Below, piece by piece: positions 7,875 through 16,323 of a DNA stretch of 37,020 nt. The notes under the pieces are model-generated. The model was not told the DNA's origin, made no database searches, and saw only the letters and a list, made by a program, of their open reading frames with translations. The DNA comes from Caldilineaceae bacterium (GTDB taxonomy: Bacteria; Chloroflexota; Anaerolineae; Caldilineales; Caldilineaceae): positions 1 through 37,020 of the forward strand of contig JAHBVH010000082.1 of NCBI GenBank assembly GCA_019637645.1. The letters are read 5' to 3'. The number at the start of each line of letters is the position of its first letter. The first letter of the stretch is position 1. The translations under genes were made by a program, and so were the position numbers.

Positions 7875-8678
7875 ATGAGTATAGAAACTATCATCGAATT
7901 TGTGAAAGAAATATGGTCAACAGTTCATGGTGGTACATGGCCTGACTTAGGTGTATGGAGCTATGTCCTACTTGCATTGTTAGTGGCGACAGAAGGCCCC
8001 GTCAGCACGTTGATCGGCGCGACAGCGGCGGCTGCCGGGATTTTAGATATTCGGTTTGTCTTTCTTTCGGCTTTTTTGGGAAATGTCATTGGTGACTGTC
8101 TTTGGTACTATGTGGGCTATGTCAACAACCTGCAATCTATCTATCGGCGTGGGCGTTGGCTAGGGCTCCAAAGCCATCACCTTGAACGCCTGGAACTAGA
8201 AATGCATACCCACGCGTTAAAATTAATTGGGCTTTCAAAATTGGCTATCGGCCTGATTATTCCAACGTTGATTGCAGCTGGGCTGGCCAGGGTTCCCTGG
8301 AAACGTTGGTTTCCGTTGGTCTTGTGTATTGAAGTCCTCTGGACGATCCTGATGGTCAAGCTCGGCTATCATAGTGCCGAACTGATCACCGAGTTTGAAC
8401 GTGGCATGCAAGCCGTAGGGGTGGCTGTCATCGCCCTCTTCCTCGTTGCGGTCGTCTGGTACGCGCGACGCATGTACCGGAAAAGTGAAGAAGCCTTTGC
8501 AGCAGAGCAACAAACGCATCAACTTCCTGCGCCACCGCTCCTTGCCTCTGAGCCATGCTCGCCAGCGGTCTCTCCCAATGGTCACGCTACGCCCGTGCTT
8601 TCCTCCTCGGCTACTCTCAAAGAGAGTACAAAGTCAACCAATCCTCAGGTTCAGTTTGTTTTTAATAAGCCGCTTTAG
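7875..8678 (+). CDS. DedA-family (SNARE-associated/VTT domain) membrane protein
   Basis: This 267-residue protein has the VTT/DedA core at about residues 25-170. It shows an early helix with ATEGPVSTLIGATAAAAG, then LGNVIGDCLWYYVGY, an amphipathic stretch, and KLAIGLIIPTLIAAGLARV. Further helices are near residues 140-160 and 178-196. The family contains lipid-transporter-like proteins, including undecaprenyl-phosphate and phosphatidylethanolamine flippases, and supports envelope integrity. The exact substrate here cannot be read from the sequence. The C-terminal 65 residues are polar, Ser/Pro-rich and probably disordered. The gene stands alone on the plus strand between two minus-strand groups and is convergent with the kinase-like gene at 8732. 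Confidence 0.88.
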   Translation: MSIETIIEFVKEIWSTVHGGTWPDLGVWSYVLLALLVATEGPVSTLIGATAAAAGILDIRFVFLSAFLGNVIGDCLWYYVGYVNNLQSIYRRGRWLGLQSHHLERLELEMHTHALKLIGLSKLAIGLIIPTLIAAGLARVPWKRWFPLVLCIEVLWTILMVKLGYHSAELITEFERGMQAVGVAVIALFLVAVVWYARRMYRKSEEAFAAEQQTHQLPAPPLLASEPCSPAVSPNGHATPVLSSSATLKESTKSTNPQVQFVFNKPL

Positions 8679-8731
8679 TCATCCAGGGCTCAACGCAACT
8701 GCTTGATGGTCGATGGCGCTGCGTAGCGGCG

Positions 8732-9262
8732 CTATTGGTCGCGCTTGGGGCGGTTCCGCTTTTTGCGGCCCCGCCGTGGCGGCGGGGGTGGCTCTGTAGC
8801 GGGCGCGGTGGATTCGGCGGGACCGACAGGGCGGCTGGCACTGCCGGTTGCGGTGATCGGTGGCAAGGGTGTATCCCCATGGCGAACACGCTGCTGCTGG
8901 AGAAAAGCTAATACTAATTGCGCGATCATAGCAGGCGTCAAGGTGGATGTATCGATCTTGAGGTCGGCGTGTTCGCGGGCATGGGCTAATCGGTTTCGCT
9001 CGGTTTGCAAATAGTCTGCGGACCAAGTGACATCGGGGCGGCGTTGTTCTTGGGTTGCGAGGTCGGCATCGAGATAGATGAGGTAATGGGGTTTGTCGAA
9101 TTGCTGCCAGAGGTCGGCAACGCTGCTATGTTCCTGACTAACGGGGCGCGCGTGATAGCCGTTTTGGCGTAGCCGCGTAACCAAGGTTGATTTGCCGCTG
9201 GCGCTCACTCCAACCACTTTGATCAGCGGGAGTCGTTGCCAGGCAGATGCTGCTTCTGTCAA
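8732..9262 (-). CDS. P-loop kinase-like ATP-binding protein with basic tail
   Basis: This 176-residue protein has a Walker A motif GVSASGKST at residues 18-26 and the layout of small P-loop kinases (AAA_33, adenylate- or APS-kinase-like), with a YLDAD strand and an Arg-rich lid-like region TQEQRRPDVTW. The last 16 residues, rich in Arg and Lys after a proline run, look disordered and could bind nucleic acid or membrane. The start appears to be TTG at 9262, because no ATG or GTG precedes the Walker motif closely; AAAGG lies about 11 bases before it. It is the last gene of the CNNM-XRE-phosphatase run, 41 bases after the phosphatase stop. Substrate is unknown. Confidence 0.75.
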   Translation of the reverse strand: MTEAASAWQRLPLIKVVGVSASGKSTLVTRLRQNGYHARPVSQEHSSVADLWQQFDKPHYLIYLDADLATQEQRRPDVTWSADYLQTERNRLAHAREHADLKIDTSTLTPAMIAQLVLAFLQQQRVRHGDTPLPPITATGSASRPVGPAESTAPATEPPPPPRRGRKKRNRPKRDQ

Positions 9263-9303
9263 CTGCGTTTCAGCCTTTCTATCCGCACGCGGATACGGTC
9301 TCG

Positions 9304-10020
9304 CTAGATGGGGAAGCGCATAAAGAGGCGGCGAATGGTTTCCGGTTGCTGCTGTGCCAACAATTTCACGACGAGCACGGTGGCATCATCATGGGGGCGA
9401 TTTTGATCCAGGCGGAGTGTTTCGGCCAAGATGCTGTCGGCAATCCTGGGTGCGTCTTTGTCTGCTTGGGGATCAATCGCGCCAAGTAACGCGGGTAGAT
9501 CCAGCGTGTTGCTGGTGCGGGTACCGGCGGTCCAAACCCCATCGGTAAAGGCAATAATCGTCATGGCTGGTTGTAGCGGCAACTCAGTAATGGAGGGCTT
9601 GGTATTGCGTTGAACGCCTACCGCCATGGCGGGTTCATCGAGCCAGATAAATTCGTTCTGCCGCCGCAGCAAAACCGGGCAGCGGGCATTGCGACTGATC
9701 ACCAGGGTATTGGTCACCAGATCCACACTGACAATGGTGAGTTCCGCGCTTACTTTGCCACTCCGCTCGAGGTGTAGGTGATCATGGGTAGCGCGGGCGA
9801 CGGCCCCATCCCGTACCCCTTCGGCTAAGAGACTGATTGCTTTGCGCACCACAATATTGCTGATCGCTTTGGCACTGCGCCCACTTCGTTGCCCGTCGGC
9901 CATGACAACGCTGACGCCGCCGCGTGGGCGCTCAATGACTTCAACCGTGTCGCCACTTTCTTCGGTGGCATATTTGTTCACTTTGGCGACGGCTAGTTGG
10001 GCTTCGATCCGGAGAGGCAT
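9304..10020 (-). CDS. PP2C/SpoIIE-type serine/threonine phosphatase
   Basis: This is a 238-residue single-domain phosphatase of the SpoIIE/RsbU class. Metal-binding positions are visible in SGDTVEV (Asp 24), [10 protein letters not shown] (Asp 42-Gly 43), IIAFTDGVW and the C-terminal [10 protein letters not shown]. Such enzymes dephosphorylate anti-sigma-factor antagonists or other phosphoserine proteins. No partner kinase or STAS protein is adjacent. I chose the ATG at 10020 (MPLRIEAQ), 22 bases after the XRE stop; AAAGGAAAG overlapping that stop may serve as ribosome site. A frame extending to 10113 would overlap the XRE gene and adds nothing family-like. There are no membrane helices or sensor domains, so it is cytoplasmic. 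Confidence 0.87.
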   Translation of the reverse strand: MPLRIEAQLAVAKVNKYATEESGDTVEVIERPRGGVSVVMADGQRSGRSAKAISNIVVRKAISLLAEGVRDGAVARATHDHLHLERSGKVSAELTIVSVDLVTNTLVISRNARCPVLLRRQNEFIWLDEPAMAVGVQRNTKPSITELPLQPAMTIIAFTDGVWTAGTRTSNTLDLPALLGAIDPQADKDAPRIADSILAETLRLDQNRPHDDATVLVVKLLAQQQPETIRRLFMRFPI

Positions 10021-10042
10021 AGGTGCTATGTCTAGCTTTCCT

Positions 10043-10387
10043 TTAGTCGATATCGATACCGAGCAAATCGTTGATGTTAATACGGTAGCAGGCAGCGAGT
10101 ACCCGCAATTCATCTAGGCTGAGCCGCCGTTCTTTATATTCTACATCAAAAAGCAGCTGTTGGGATAGACCTGTTTCGCTAGCCAGTGTTTCATAGCTAT
10201 AGCCACGTGCGGCGCGCAACTGGCGGAGCAGGTTACTGAGATGACTGCGCGATAGCGTACGAAGCGACTGGCGCAGCTTTTCTTCGCCGGTGTCAATGGG
10301 GGCCAGAACACTCTGGCGGCTGCGTTGCAAGGTACGGACTGTTTCTTGGATCCGCTTGACTAATTGATCGTTAAATGGTTGATTCAT
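10043..10387 (-). CDS. XRE-family helix-turn-helix regulator
   Basis: This is a 114-residue protein. Residues 1-50 are polar and Arg/Gln-rich with helical character. Residues 53-109 form a Cro/C1-type helix-turn-helix, including [18 protein letters not shown] and [15 protein letters not shown]. It overlaps the end of the CNNM gene at 10371 by 17 bases and leads by 22 bases into the phosphatase gene, so the three are likely translated together. It is a likely DNA-binding regulator; the target is unknown. It ends directly after the domain, so no ligand-binding part is present. Confidence 0.87.
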   Translation of the reverse strand: MNQPFNDQLVKRIQETVRTLQRSRQSVLAPIDTGEEKLRQSLRTLSRSHLSNLLRQLRAARGYSYETLASETGLSQQLLFDVEYKERRLSLDELRVLAACYRININDLLGIDID

Positions 10388-11741
10388 GTGGGCTATCCTG
10401 ATCTGCCGCTGTTGTGATTGGCGGCGTTGGTAGATAGAGGAGCGCGCTGCTAATGGCTAACCCCTCCACACTTTCCACTTCAAAACGCAGATTGCCGTAG
10501 GTCACGCTCTCGCCTGGTTGTGCCAAATGGCCTAGCGTGGCCATAATAAGGCCACCCACTGTGTCTACATCCAAGTTTGTGAGATTGAGTTCATAATGCT
10601 GATTGAGTTCATCCAGCAGGAGATCGCCACGGACGCGCAGTACTTGCGGGGCGATTTCACTAAAAGGGGGTAACTCTGTATCAAATTCATCCTGAATTTC
10701 TCCAATGATCTCCTCGACGAGATCTTCCATGGTCACGAGCCCAGCGGTGCCGCCAAACTCATCGACCACAATCGCGACTTGGATATGCTCCTGGCGAAAG
10801 CGATCGAGCATTTGCTCCAGGGAAAGCGTCTCGGGGACAAAGACGACTGGTCGTAAAAGCGTGGATAACGTGAATTGGTTTTCCGTTTCCAAGAGATGGG
10901 CCTGCTGGATATAGCGCGCCAGATCTTTGATGTGCAAAATCCCGACAATATGGTCGCGATCCCCGGCAAAGACGGGATAACGGGAATGTTGATTCTCTTG
11001 CAAGGTGCTCATCACCTCTGGCAATGATGCGGTGACCGCCAGGGTGGCTAGGCGCGTGCGCGGCGTCATTACCTGCCCGATCGTGCGTTCACTAAAATCG
11101 AGTACATTTTCCAGATAGACTTGTTCGGCTGGTTCCAATAAGCCACCTTTGGTACTCTCGGCTAAAATGTATTCAAGTTCAGCGGAGGAAACCAGCCGGG
11201 TGCCCATATCGCTGGCTATGCCAAAGAGCCGGAGCAGGAAATTTCCAATCTGGTTTAAGACGATGGTGAGTGGCCGAAAGATCTGATCCGCCAAGGTCAT
11301 GACTTGGACCAAGCGAATGGCGGCTTGATCGGCGGCCTGAAGGGCTAACGATTTTGGCACCATTTCGCCAACGACGACATGAAAATAGGTCAAGAGGGTC
11401 ACCGCGCTGATCGTTGCCACCGTATGGGCGCCAGCGATCCCTAACCACCCCCACTGTTCCAGCGGCTCTAAGAACCATTCGGCGAGGACATGTTCTCCAT
11501 ACATCCCCAACCCCAAGCTGGCAATGGTGATTCCCACTTGGGCCGTTGAAATATAACGATTGAGCAGCTCGGGCTGACGCAGAATCCCTAAAACGTGGCG
11601 CGCTGCAGGCGACCCTTCTTCGGCCATTTGGGCGATACGGGCCCGCGGTGCCGCGGCAATGGCAAACTCGGCTGCCACAAAGAGGCCATTGATCACGATC
11701 AGGAAGGTAATAATCGATAACGGAAGCAGGAACTCGTTCAT
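10371..11741 (-). CDS. CNNM/CorC-family CBS-domain membrane protein (copy 2)
   Basis: This 456-residue protein has the full hemolysin-C/CorC layout: a CNNM (DUF21) transmembrane domain at about residues 1-190 with VAAEFAIAAAPRARI and VVGEMVPKSLAL, two CBS domains at about 205-335 (VMTPRTRLATL, VGILHIKDLA, VVDEFGGTAGLVTMEDLVEEIIGEIQ split over the second), and a CorC_HlyC domain at about 345-435 (VDTVGGLIMATLG). Family members act in divalent cation, especially magnesium, handling. It shares the whole architecture with the neighbour at 11738-13102, with which it overlaps by ATGA, so the pair probably arose by tandem duplication and is co-translated. Confidence 0.94.
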   Translation of the reverse strand: MNEFLLPLSIITFLIVINGLFVAAEFAIAAAPRARIAQMAEEGSPAARHVLGILRQPELLNRYISTAQVGITIASLGLGMYGEHVLAEWFLEPLEQWGWLGIAGAHTVATISAVTLLTYFHVVVGEMVPKSLALQAADQAAIRLVQVMTLADQIFRPLTIVLNQIGNFLLRLFGIASDMGTRLVSSAELEYILAESTKGGLLEPAEQVYLENVLDFSERTIGQVMTPRTRLATLAVTASLPEVMSTLQENQHSRYPVFAGDRDHIVGILHIKDLARYIQQAHLLETENQFTLSTLLRPVVFVPETLSLEQMLDRFRQEHIQVAIVVDEFGGTAGLVTMEDLVEEIIGEIQDEFDTELPPFSEIAPQVLRVRGDLLLDELNQHYELNLTNLDVDTVGGLIMATLGHLAQPGESVTYGNLRFEVESVEGLAISSALLYLPTPPITTAADQDSPHESTI

Positions 11742-13102
11742 TGTGTGTTGGTTTCCAACAGTTCCATCTGCGCAGGTGATAGCAACAGGCTCACTTCGCT
11801 CACGCGATTTTGATCCATCTTTTCGACCTGTAGCACAATATCCCCAATGATTACTTCTTCCCCAATCAGGGGAATCCGCCCGAGCACACTCGCTACCAAT
11901 CCACCTACCGTATCCACCGTTTGGGTGGGCAAATAGAGCCCCAGCAGCTCATTGAGATCATCAATTTGGACTTCGCCGCGCACCCGCATCCGTTGGTCAT
12001 CTTGTAGCACCAAGGCCGGATCTTCTTTATCAAATTCGTCTTGGAATTCCCCGATGATCTCTTCGACCAGATCTTCAAAGGTGATCATGCCAGCGGTTCC
12101 GCCATATTCATCAATGACAATTGCTACGTTTGTGCGCGTACTTTGGAGCAGCACCATCACATCTTCGATCAGCAGAGAGTCGGGGACAAACTGTGCTTGG
12201 TGTAGGATCGGCTGGAGCGCGGGCGGCGATTGGGTTGGGTTGTCAACCGTCTGATAATAAAGCAGCATTAAATCCTTCAGATGGACAATGCCGATAATTT
12301 TGTCAATGGTTTCCTCATAGATGGGCAGCCGCGAATAAGGCGATGCCGCTAAGAGGGCAAAGAGCTCATGGCAAGGACGATCAATAGGGGCGGCAATCAT
12401 ATGATTGCGGGGGATCATGGCTTTGCGGGCGCTTGTGTGGCGCAATTGCAAGGTATTGACCAGCAACCGGCGTTCTTCTTGATCCAAAAGGCCGCCAGCG
12501 CTGCTCTCTTCGACCATGAGCACAATCTCTTCGGGCGAATGAATATGGGTGTGCTCGGCCACGGGTGCTGAATGCAACAGGCGTAATAGTAGCTGTCCGC
12601 TACCATTGAAAACCCAGATCAAGGGTTGAAATAAGAAGAGCGACCATTGCATCGGTGCTGCCGTGTAGATCGCCAACTGTTCTGGATAGAGGAGCGCCAC
12701 ATTTTTTGGCATTAACTCCCCAAGCACAACCTGCAAAATGGTGAGCGTAATGAGAATGGTGGCAGCGCTAAGCGAACGCGCTAACAGTTGAATATTTTCC
12801 CCAAAGTTGATCCCCAACTGGATTAAATAAGGCTCGAGCCATAACCCAATATTAGACTGACCATAGAAGCCTAGGATTAGGCTGGACAGGGTAATGCCTA
12901 GCTGACAGGCCGCAATATAGGCATCCAACTGATGGGGATTTTCAATAATCGCCAACATGCGTTGTGCGCCCGTATTCCCACTGTCGGCTAGTTGAGCTAA
13001 CCGAGCGCGTTGGGCGCTGACTGTCGAAAATTCAGCCGCTACATAAAAGCCATTGATGGCAATCAGCAGAATGACCAGGGTGATAACAATCAGGTAATCC
13101 AT
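11738..13102 (-). CDS. CNNM/CorC-family CBS-domain membrane protein (copy 1)
   Basis: This 454-residue protein has the same domain order as its downstream paralogue: CNNM membrane domain (about 1-195; VAAEFSTVSAQRARLAQ, LGELMPKNVAL), two CBS domains (about 205-340; AMIPRNHMI, IGIVHLKDLM, VIDEYGGTAGMITFEDLVEE) and a C-terminal CorC_HlyC domain (TVGGLVASVLG). The likely role is magnesium or other divalent cation efflux or sensing; the direction of transport cannot be told from sequence. It begins the operon that continues through the XRE, phosphatase and kinase-like genes. Upstream lies a hairpin (13129-13169) that may insulate it from the gene at 13170. No clear Shine-Dalgarno or promoter is visible before the ATG. 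Confidence 0.94.
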   Translation of the reverse strand: MDYLIVITLVILLIAINGFYVAAEFSTVSAQRARLAQLADSGNTGAQRMLAIIENPHQLDAYIAACQLGITLSSLILGFYGQSNIGLWLEPYLIQLGINFGENIQLLARSLSAATILITLTILQVVLGELMPKNVALLYPEQLAIYTAAPMQWSLFLFQPLIWVFNGSGQLLLRLLHSAPVAEHTHIHSPEEIVLMVEESSAGGLLDQEERRLLVNTLQLRHTSARKAMIPRNHMIAAPIDRPCHELFALLAASPYSRLPIYEETIDKIIGIVHLKDLMLLYYQTVDNPTQSPPALQPILHQAQFVPDSLLIEDVMVLLQSTRTNVAIVIDEYGGTAGMITFEDLVEEIIGEFQDEFDKEDPALVLQDDQRMRVRGEVQIDDLNELLGLYLPTQTVDTVGGLVASVLGRIPLIGEEVIIGDIVLQVEKMDQNRVSEVSLLLSPAQMELLETNTQ

Positions 13103-13128
13103 AGTTCAATCGGGTAGACCGCTGCTGA

Positions 13129-13169
13129 GTACGTTTCTTGGTCGATGAATGATTGATGAAGAAACGTAC
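13129..13169 (-). terminator. Hairpin between the Ig-like membrane gene and the CNNM operon
   Basis: Perfect 11-base arms, GTACGTTTCTT and AAGAAACGTAC, are separated by 19 bases. The right arm ends directly against the stop codon of the gene at 13170. There is no T-run after it, so it may be a processing or stabilising hairpin rather than an intrinsic terminator. Confidence 0.5.
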
Positions 13170-14771
13170 CTAGGGTGCTTGGCTTTCGATCTCTATCGTC
13201 ACTGCTTCTGAAATCATCCGACCTTGGGAACCTTCACTAACGGCGCGCAGCGTATAGGTAAAGAGGCTGCCTGCGCTTTCGGCTGGCAACGTGACCCGCA
13301 TTTCAATAAAGGCGGTATTGCCTGGCCCTACACTATTTAAGAGGAGTTTTTGTTCGGCACAGACACCATCCTGGCGACACAGCCAAGCCCCAGCGCTGTC
13401 CCGCTGCAAAAATTCAACCCCCAAGGTATCCGTGGCATCGCCCATATTGGTTGCTAAAAGGGCTACTTTGCAATCCGTCCCTGCACTACAGGCTTGGCGA
13501 TTGTTGCCATTGACGCGTAACGTTACCCCATAAATCGTGCTCGGTGTTGGGGTCGCCGTGGGTGGCACAGGCGTCCATGTTGGGGTCGCTGGTAATTCAG
13601 GCGTGAAACTTGGTGTGAGCGTCGGGGTAGGAGACGGCCATAAGACGCCTACCGTTGCAGTAAAGATTTGCGTCTGACCATCGGCAAAGATTACCCGCAG
13701 TGCATAGCTATCTGCCTCTTTCTCAATACACTCTTCCTTGGCGCCATCGCCCATTGCGGGCAGATTATCGTAATAGACTTCGCGCACATTCACCACATGC
13801 CAGCGGATGTGGGTACATTCACCAGGTGGTATGGCAGATTCATCGGGACCAAAGATGACGACGGGCGTGCCCAAAATCATCAAGGTGGCCGTGGCCGTTG
13901 GCTCGAGCGGAATCGCTGTACTAGTGGGCAATTCAAAGGTGGGCGTAGGGCGGCGTGTCGGTATCTCTTCTAACACATTGATCAAGGGCGCTGGTGTCGC
14001 GTTGCTGGCGGGTGGGGGTAAGATCAGGTTGACCGGTGTATCGGTTGGCGCCATGACGACCGGTTGAGCCTGGGTTTGGGCGGCGTCGGTGGTGGGTGGA
14101 ATGACAACCACGGGCGTTGCGGTCACGGCTTCGGGAAAGGTGACGCTGTTATTGGTGGTTGGGTTCCCCGTGGGCGCGGGTGCCGCCTCTTCTACGGGCA
14201 CGGCAGGCGTAGGTTGATCGTTGGTCGCCGTGACAATGAGAAAGGTGGGGGCTTGCGCCGCCGCATTGGGGCTGCTGGCAAGTGTGCTGATCGGCCCTTG
14301 GCCCGTTCGTGTTAGAAATTGACCTTGCTGAACCAATTGCCAGCCCATATAGGCCGCGACCCCGCCGCCAAAGAGCAGCACGGCAACAAAAACCACGGCG
14401 GCACTGGCCCAAGCCCAAATGGGCCGCCCAGGGGGCTCTGCCCAATCTTCTTCGTCGAAGGGTGATGGCTGCCATGGCGTCTCTTGGGATGGCATGGCAT
14501 GCCCGGGCGGCATGGCTGGCTGGGCATAGACCGTGGGTTCGTCTAATTGGATGTTGATAAACCGATCACAGAGGCGATAGCTGCCCGATAGACAGAAGGT
14601 GGCCTGCTCGGCAAGTGGGAGGGCTGTTTCGTCGGCGGCCTGGCACTGATTTTCAAAGCTGGGATAATCAATGGGCGCGGCCTGCTGTTGCTGCGCGTCC
14701 AAGCGGCGCAGGTAGGGACAAGTCGGTTGCTTGACTACGCCTCGGTTGTGCTCTTTGTTTCGTGTAGCCAT
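13170..14771 (-). CDS. Single-pass membrane protein with N-terminal Cys motif and extracellular Ig-like domains
   Basis: This 533-residue protein has a cytoplasmic N-terminal region with four spaced cysteines (residues 18, 43, 60, 68: TCPYL, NQC, FCLS, LCDRF), one transmembrane helix at about 118-146, a long Pro/Thr/Ala-rich linker, an Ig-like domain at about 300-377 (IPPGECTHIRWHVVNVREV), a second Thr/Pro linker, and a C-terminal beta-sandwich at about 414-530 (CARDB-like). I recall the Cys motif and the ECT...W...NV Ig-like repeat from many Chloroflexota envelope proteins, often with LysM domains, which are absent here. The cysteines could bind a metal, but this is not shown. The start overlaps the cca gene end by 37 bases. 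Function is unknown. Confidence 0.75.
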   Translation of the reverse strand: MATRNKEHNRGVVKQPTCPYLRRLDAQQQQAAPIDYPSFENQCQAADETALPLAEQATFCLSGSYRLCDRFINIQLDEPTVYAQPAMPPGHAMPSQETPWQPSPFDEEDWAEPPGRPIWAWASAAVVFVAVLLFGGGVAAYMGWQLVQQGQFLTRTGQGPISTLASSPNAAAQAPTFLIVTATNDQPTPAVPVEEAAPAPTGNPTTNNSVTFPEAVTATPVVVIPPTTDAAQTQAQPVVMAPTDTPVNLILPPPASNATPAPLINVLEEIPTRRPTPTFELPTSTAIPLEPTATATLMILGTPVVIFGPDESAIPPGECTHIRWHVVNVREVYYDNLPAMGDGAKEECIEKEADSYALRVIFADGQTQIFTATVGVLWPSPTPTLTPSFTPELPATPTWTPVPPTATPTPSTIYGVTLRVNGNNRQACSAGTDCKVALLATNMGDATDTLGVEFLQRDSAGAWLCRQDGVCAEQKLLLNSVGPGNTAFIEMRVTLPAESAGSLFTYTLRAVSEGSQGRMISEAVTIEIESQAP

Positions 14772-16282
14772 GATGAGGCCAATTCAATTGCTTCTTCTTG
14801 GGTTTTGATATCGCCCGCTGCTTGTGCTTCTAGGAGCTGCTCCAGCAATTGACCAACCTGACGACCAGGGGTCAATTGAAAGTGGTGCATGAGCGTATAA
14901 CCATCGACTAAAGGACTTTGTTGGGCGGCTGAAATGCCATCGGCATCCAACCCGAAGGCCAACAACTCATCAATATGTTGCAAATAGCCAAGCCAGTTTG
15001 GAGGCGGCATTTCCCGATAGGTGCCTTGATAGTCGGCCAAGGCCAGCAGAAGAGTATCCACAGCCATTGGGTGTTCGGCTTGACGTTGATGCGTATGGCG
15101 ATAAAAGCGGTAGCATGCCCGGCGGCTGATCACCTTGCCGACAAAAGCAGCGGAAAGGAGATGCGGTCGCATGTGATTTTCGATCACGGTACGTGCGAGT
15201 TGAATCTCCTGACGGCTAAAGCGTAATGCATTGAGCCGTGTTTCTGCTAATTCGGCACCGACGCGTTCATGTTCTAGAAAGCGGTAGCGTACATGATCCC
15301 CTGGTTGCAGCTCGGCTGTGCGTGTAAACGGTTTGCCAATATCATGGAAGAGGGCATGGAGAACAAGCCATTCGGCGCGTAGTCGCCCACCAGCGAGGGC
15401 AACCGTAAAATGATTGCGCAGCTGAGTCCGGCGCGGTGTTAGGCGCTCTTGCCATGCTTGCGCAGCCGCATCGGCCCGGTGGGCTGCTTTGCCAAGCAAC
15501 CAGTTACGGAGCTGTACGGCCTGTTGCACGACCCGTAAGGTGTGTTGATAGACATCTTCATGATGGGGGTAGGATTGCGCTATGCCATCTAATTTCGCTA
15601 CTTCGGGCAGGACATAGGTCAAAACGCCAACCTGATGCAACTCGTGGATTGCTCGTGCTGGTTCATCGGTGATCAGCATTTTCCACAGTTCATCGCGGAT
15701 CCGCTCGGCGCTTGCCAAGCTCACCGTGCTACAGACCCGTTTGATCTGTAGGCGTGTCTGTTCTTCCAAGGAAAAACCGAACTGTACGGCAAACCGAATG
15801 GCGCGCAGGAGGCGGATCGGATCATCGGCGAGGCTGGCCGCGCTGACACGGCGGATGATCCGGTTTTGAATATCGGCGCGCCCATTGCAGATGTCGATGA
15901 GGTCAACCTGATTGGGGCCTTTGATGGCAAAGGCTAAGGCGTTGATGGTAAAGTCGCGTAGCAGCAGATCATGCTCGATAGAATCGCCGCGCTGACGGGC
16001 AATGTCACAGACGAGCGGCTCGCCTAAATTCGCCGTGAAAACCAGCCGCGCCACGTCGCGCAATTCATCCAGGGGATAGAACGCCCAGCCAAGGCGATCC
16101 GCCACTTGGCGAGCAAGGGGAATCGCTGAGTGTTCGACCACTAGATCCAGATCGGCCAACTTCTGCCCTGTGCCTAGAAAAAAGTCGCGCACTACTCCGC
16201 CCACAATATAGACAGGGACATTTTGCTGCAGCAAGGCAGCCAGTAAGGCGCGAAAGGCCGGGTGCTGTGGCTTCCAATTCAT
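14735..16282 (-). CDS. cca: CCA tRNA nucleotidyltransferase / poly(A) polymerase family protein
   Basis: This 515-residue nucleotidyltransferase has the class II head domain at about residues 10-145 (GGVVRD 28-33, catalytic DLDLVV 44-49), the RRVSAASLADDPIRLLRAIR segment of the neck, and a C-terminal HD phosphohydrolase-like domain with HDIGKP at 313-318. The family adds or repairs the 3' CCA of tRNAs; some members are poly(A) polymerases, and sequence alone cannot decide. I chose the ATG at 16282. The frame extends 105 codons further upstream but that part has no family similarity and overlaps cruF. A TATAAT ends six bases before the ATG, so the mRNA is probably leaderless. The C-terminus overlaps the next gene by 37 bases. 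Confidence 0.92.
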   Translation of the reverse strand: MNWKPQHPAFRALLAALLQQNVPVYIVGGVVRDFFLGTGQKLADLDLVVEHSAIPLARQVADRLGWAFYPLDELRDVARLVFTANLGEPLVCDIARQRGDSIEHDLLLRDFTINALAFAIKGPNQVDLIDICNGRADIQNRIIRRVSAASLADDPIRLLRAIRFAVQFGFSLEEQTRLQIKRVCSTVSLASAERIRDELWKMLITDEPARAIHELHQVGVLTYVLPEVAKLDGIAQSYPHHEDVYQHTLRVVQQAVQLRNWLLGKAAHRADAAAQAWQERLTPRRTQLRNHFTVALAGGRLRAEWLVLHALFHDIGKPFTRTAELQPGDHVRYRFLEHERVGAELAETRLNALRFSRQEIQLARTVIENHMRPHLLSAAFVGKVISRRACYRFYRHTHQRQAEHPMAVDTLLLALADYQGTYREMPPPNWLGYLQHIDELLAFGLDADGISAAQQSPLVDGYTLMHHFQLTPGRQVGQLLEQLLEAQAAGDIKTQEEAIELASSWLHETKSTTEA

Positions 16283-16288
16283 GCGGCT

Positions 16289-16294
16289 ATTATA
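16289..16294 (-). promoter_or_regulatory. -10 element of the cca gene, leaderless start
   Basis: On the minus strand a perfect TATAAT is followed by six bases and then the ATG at 16282, so transcription should begin at or next to the start codon. The -35 is poor (TTACAG with a 19-base spacer). No Shine-Dalgarno is present, which agrees with leaderless translation. Confidence 0.55.
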
Positions 16295-16323
16295 CCAGAG
16301 AGTATGGCGAATGCTGTAAGCGC

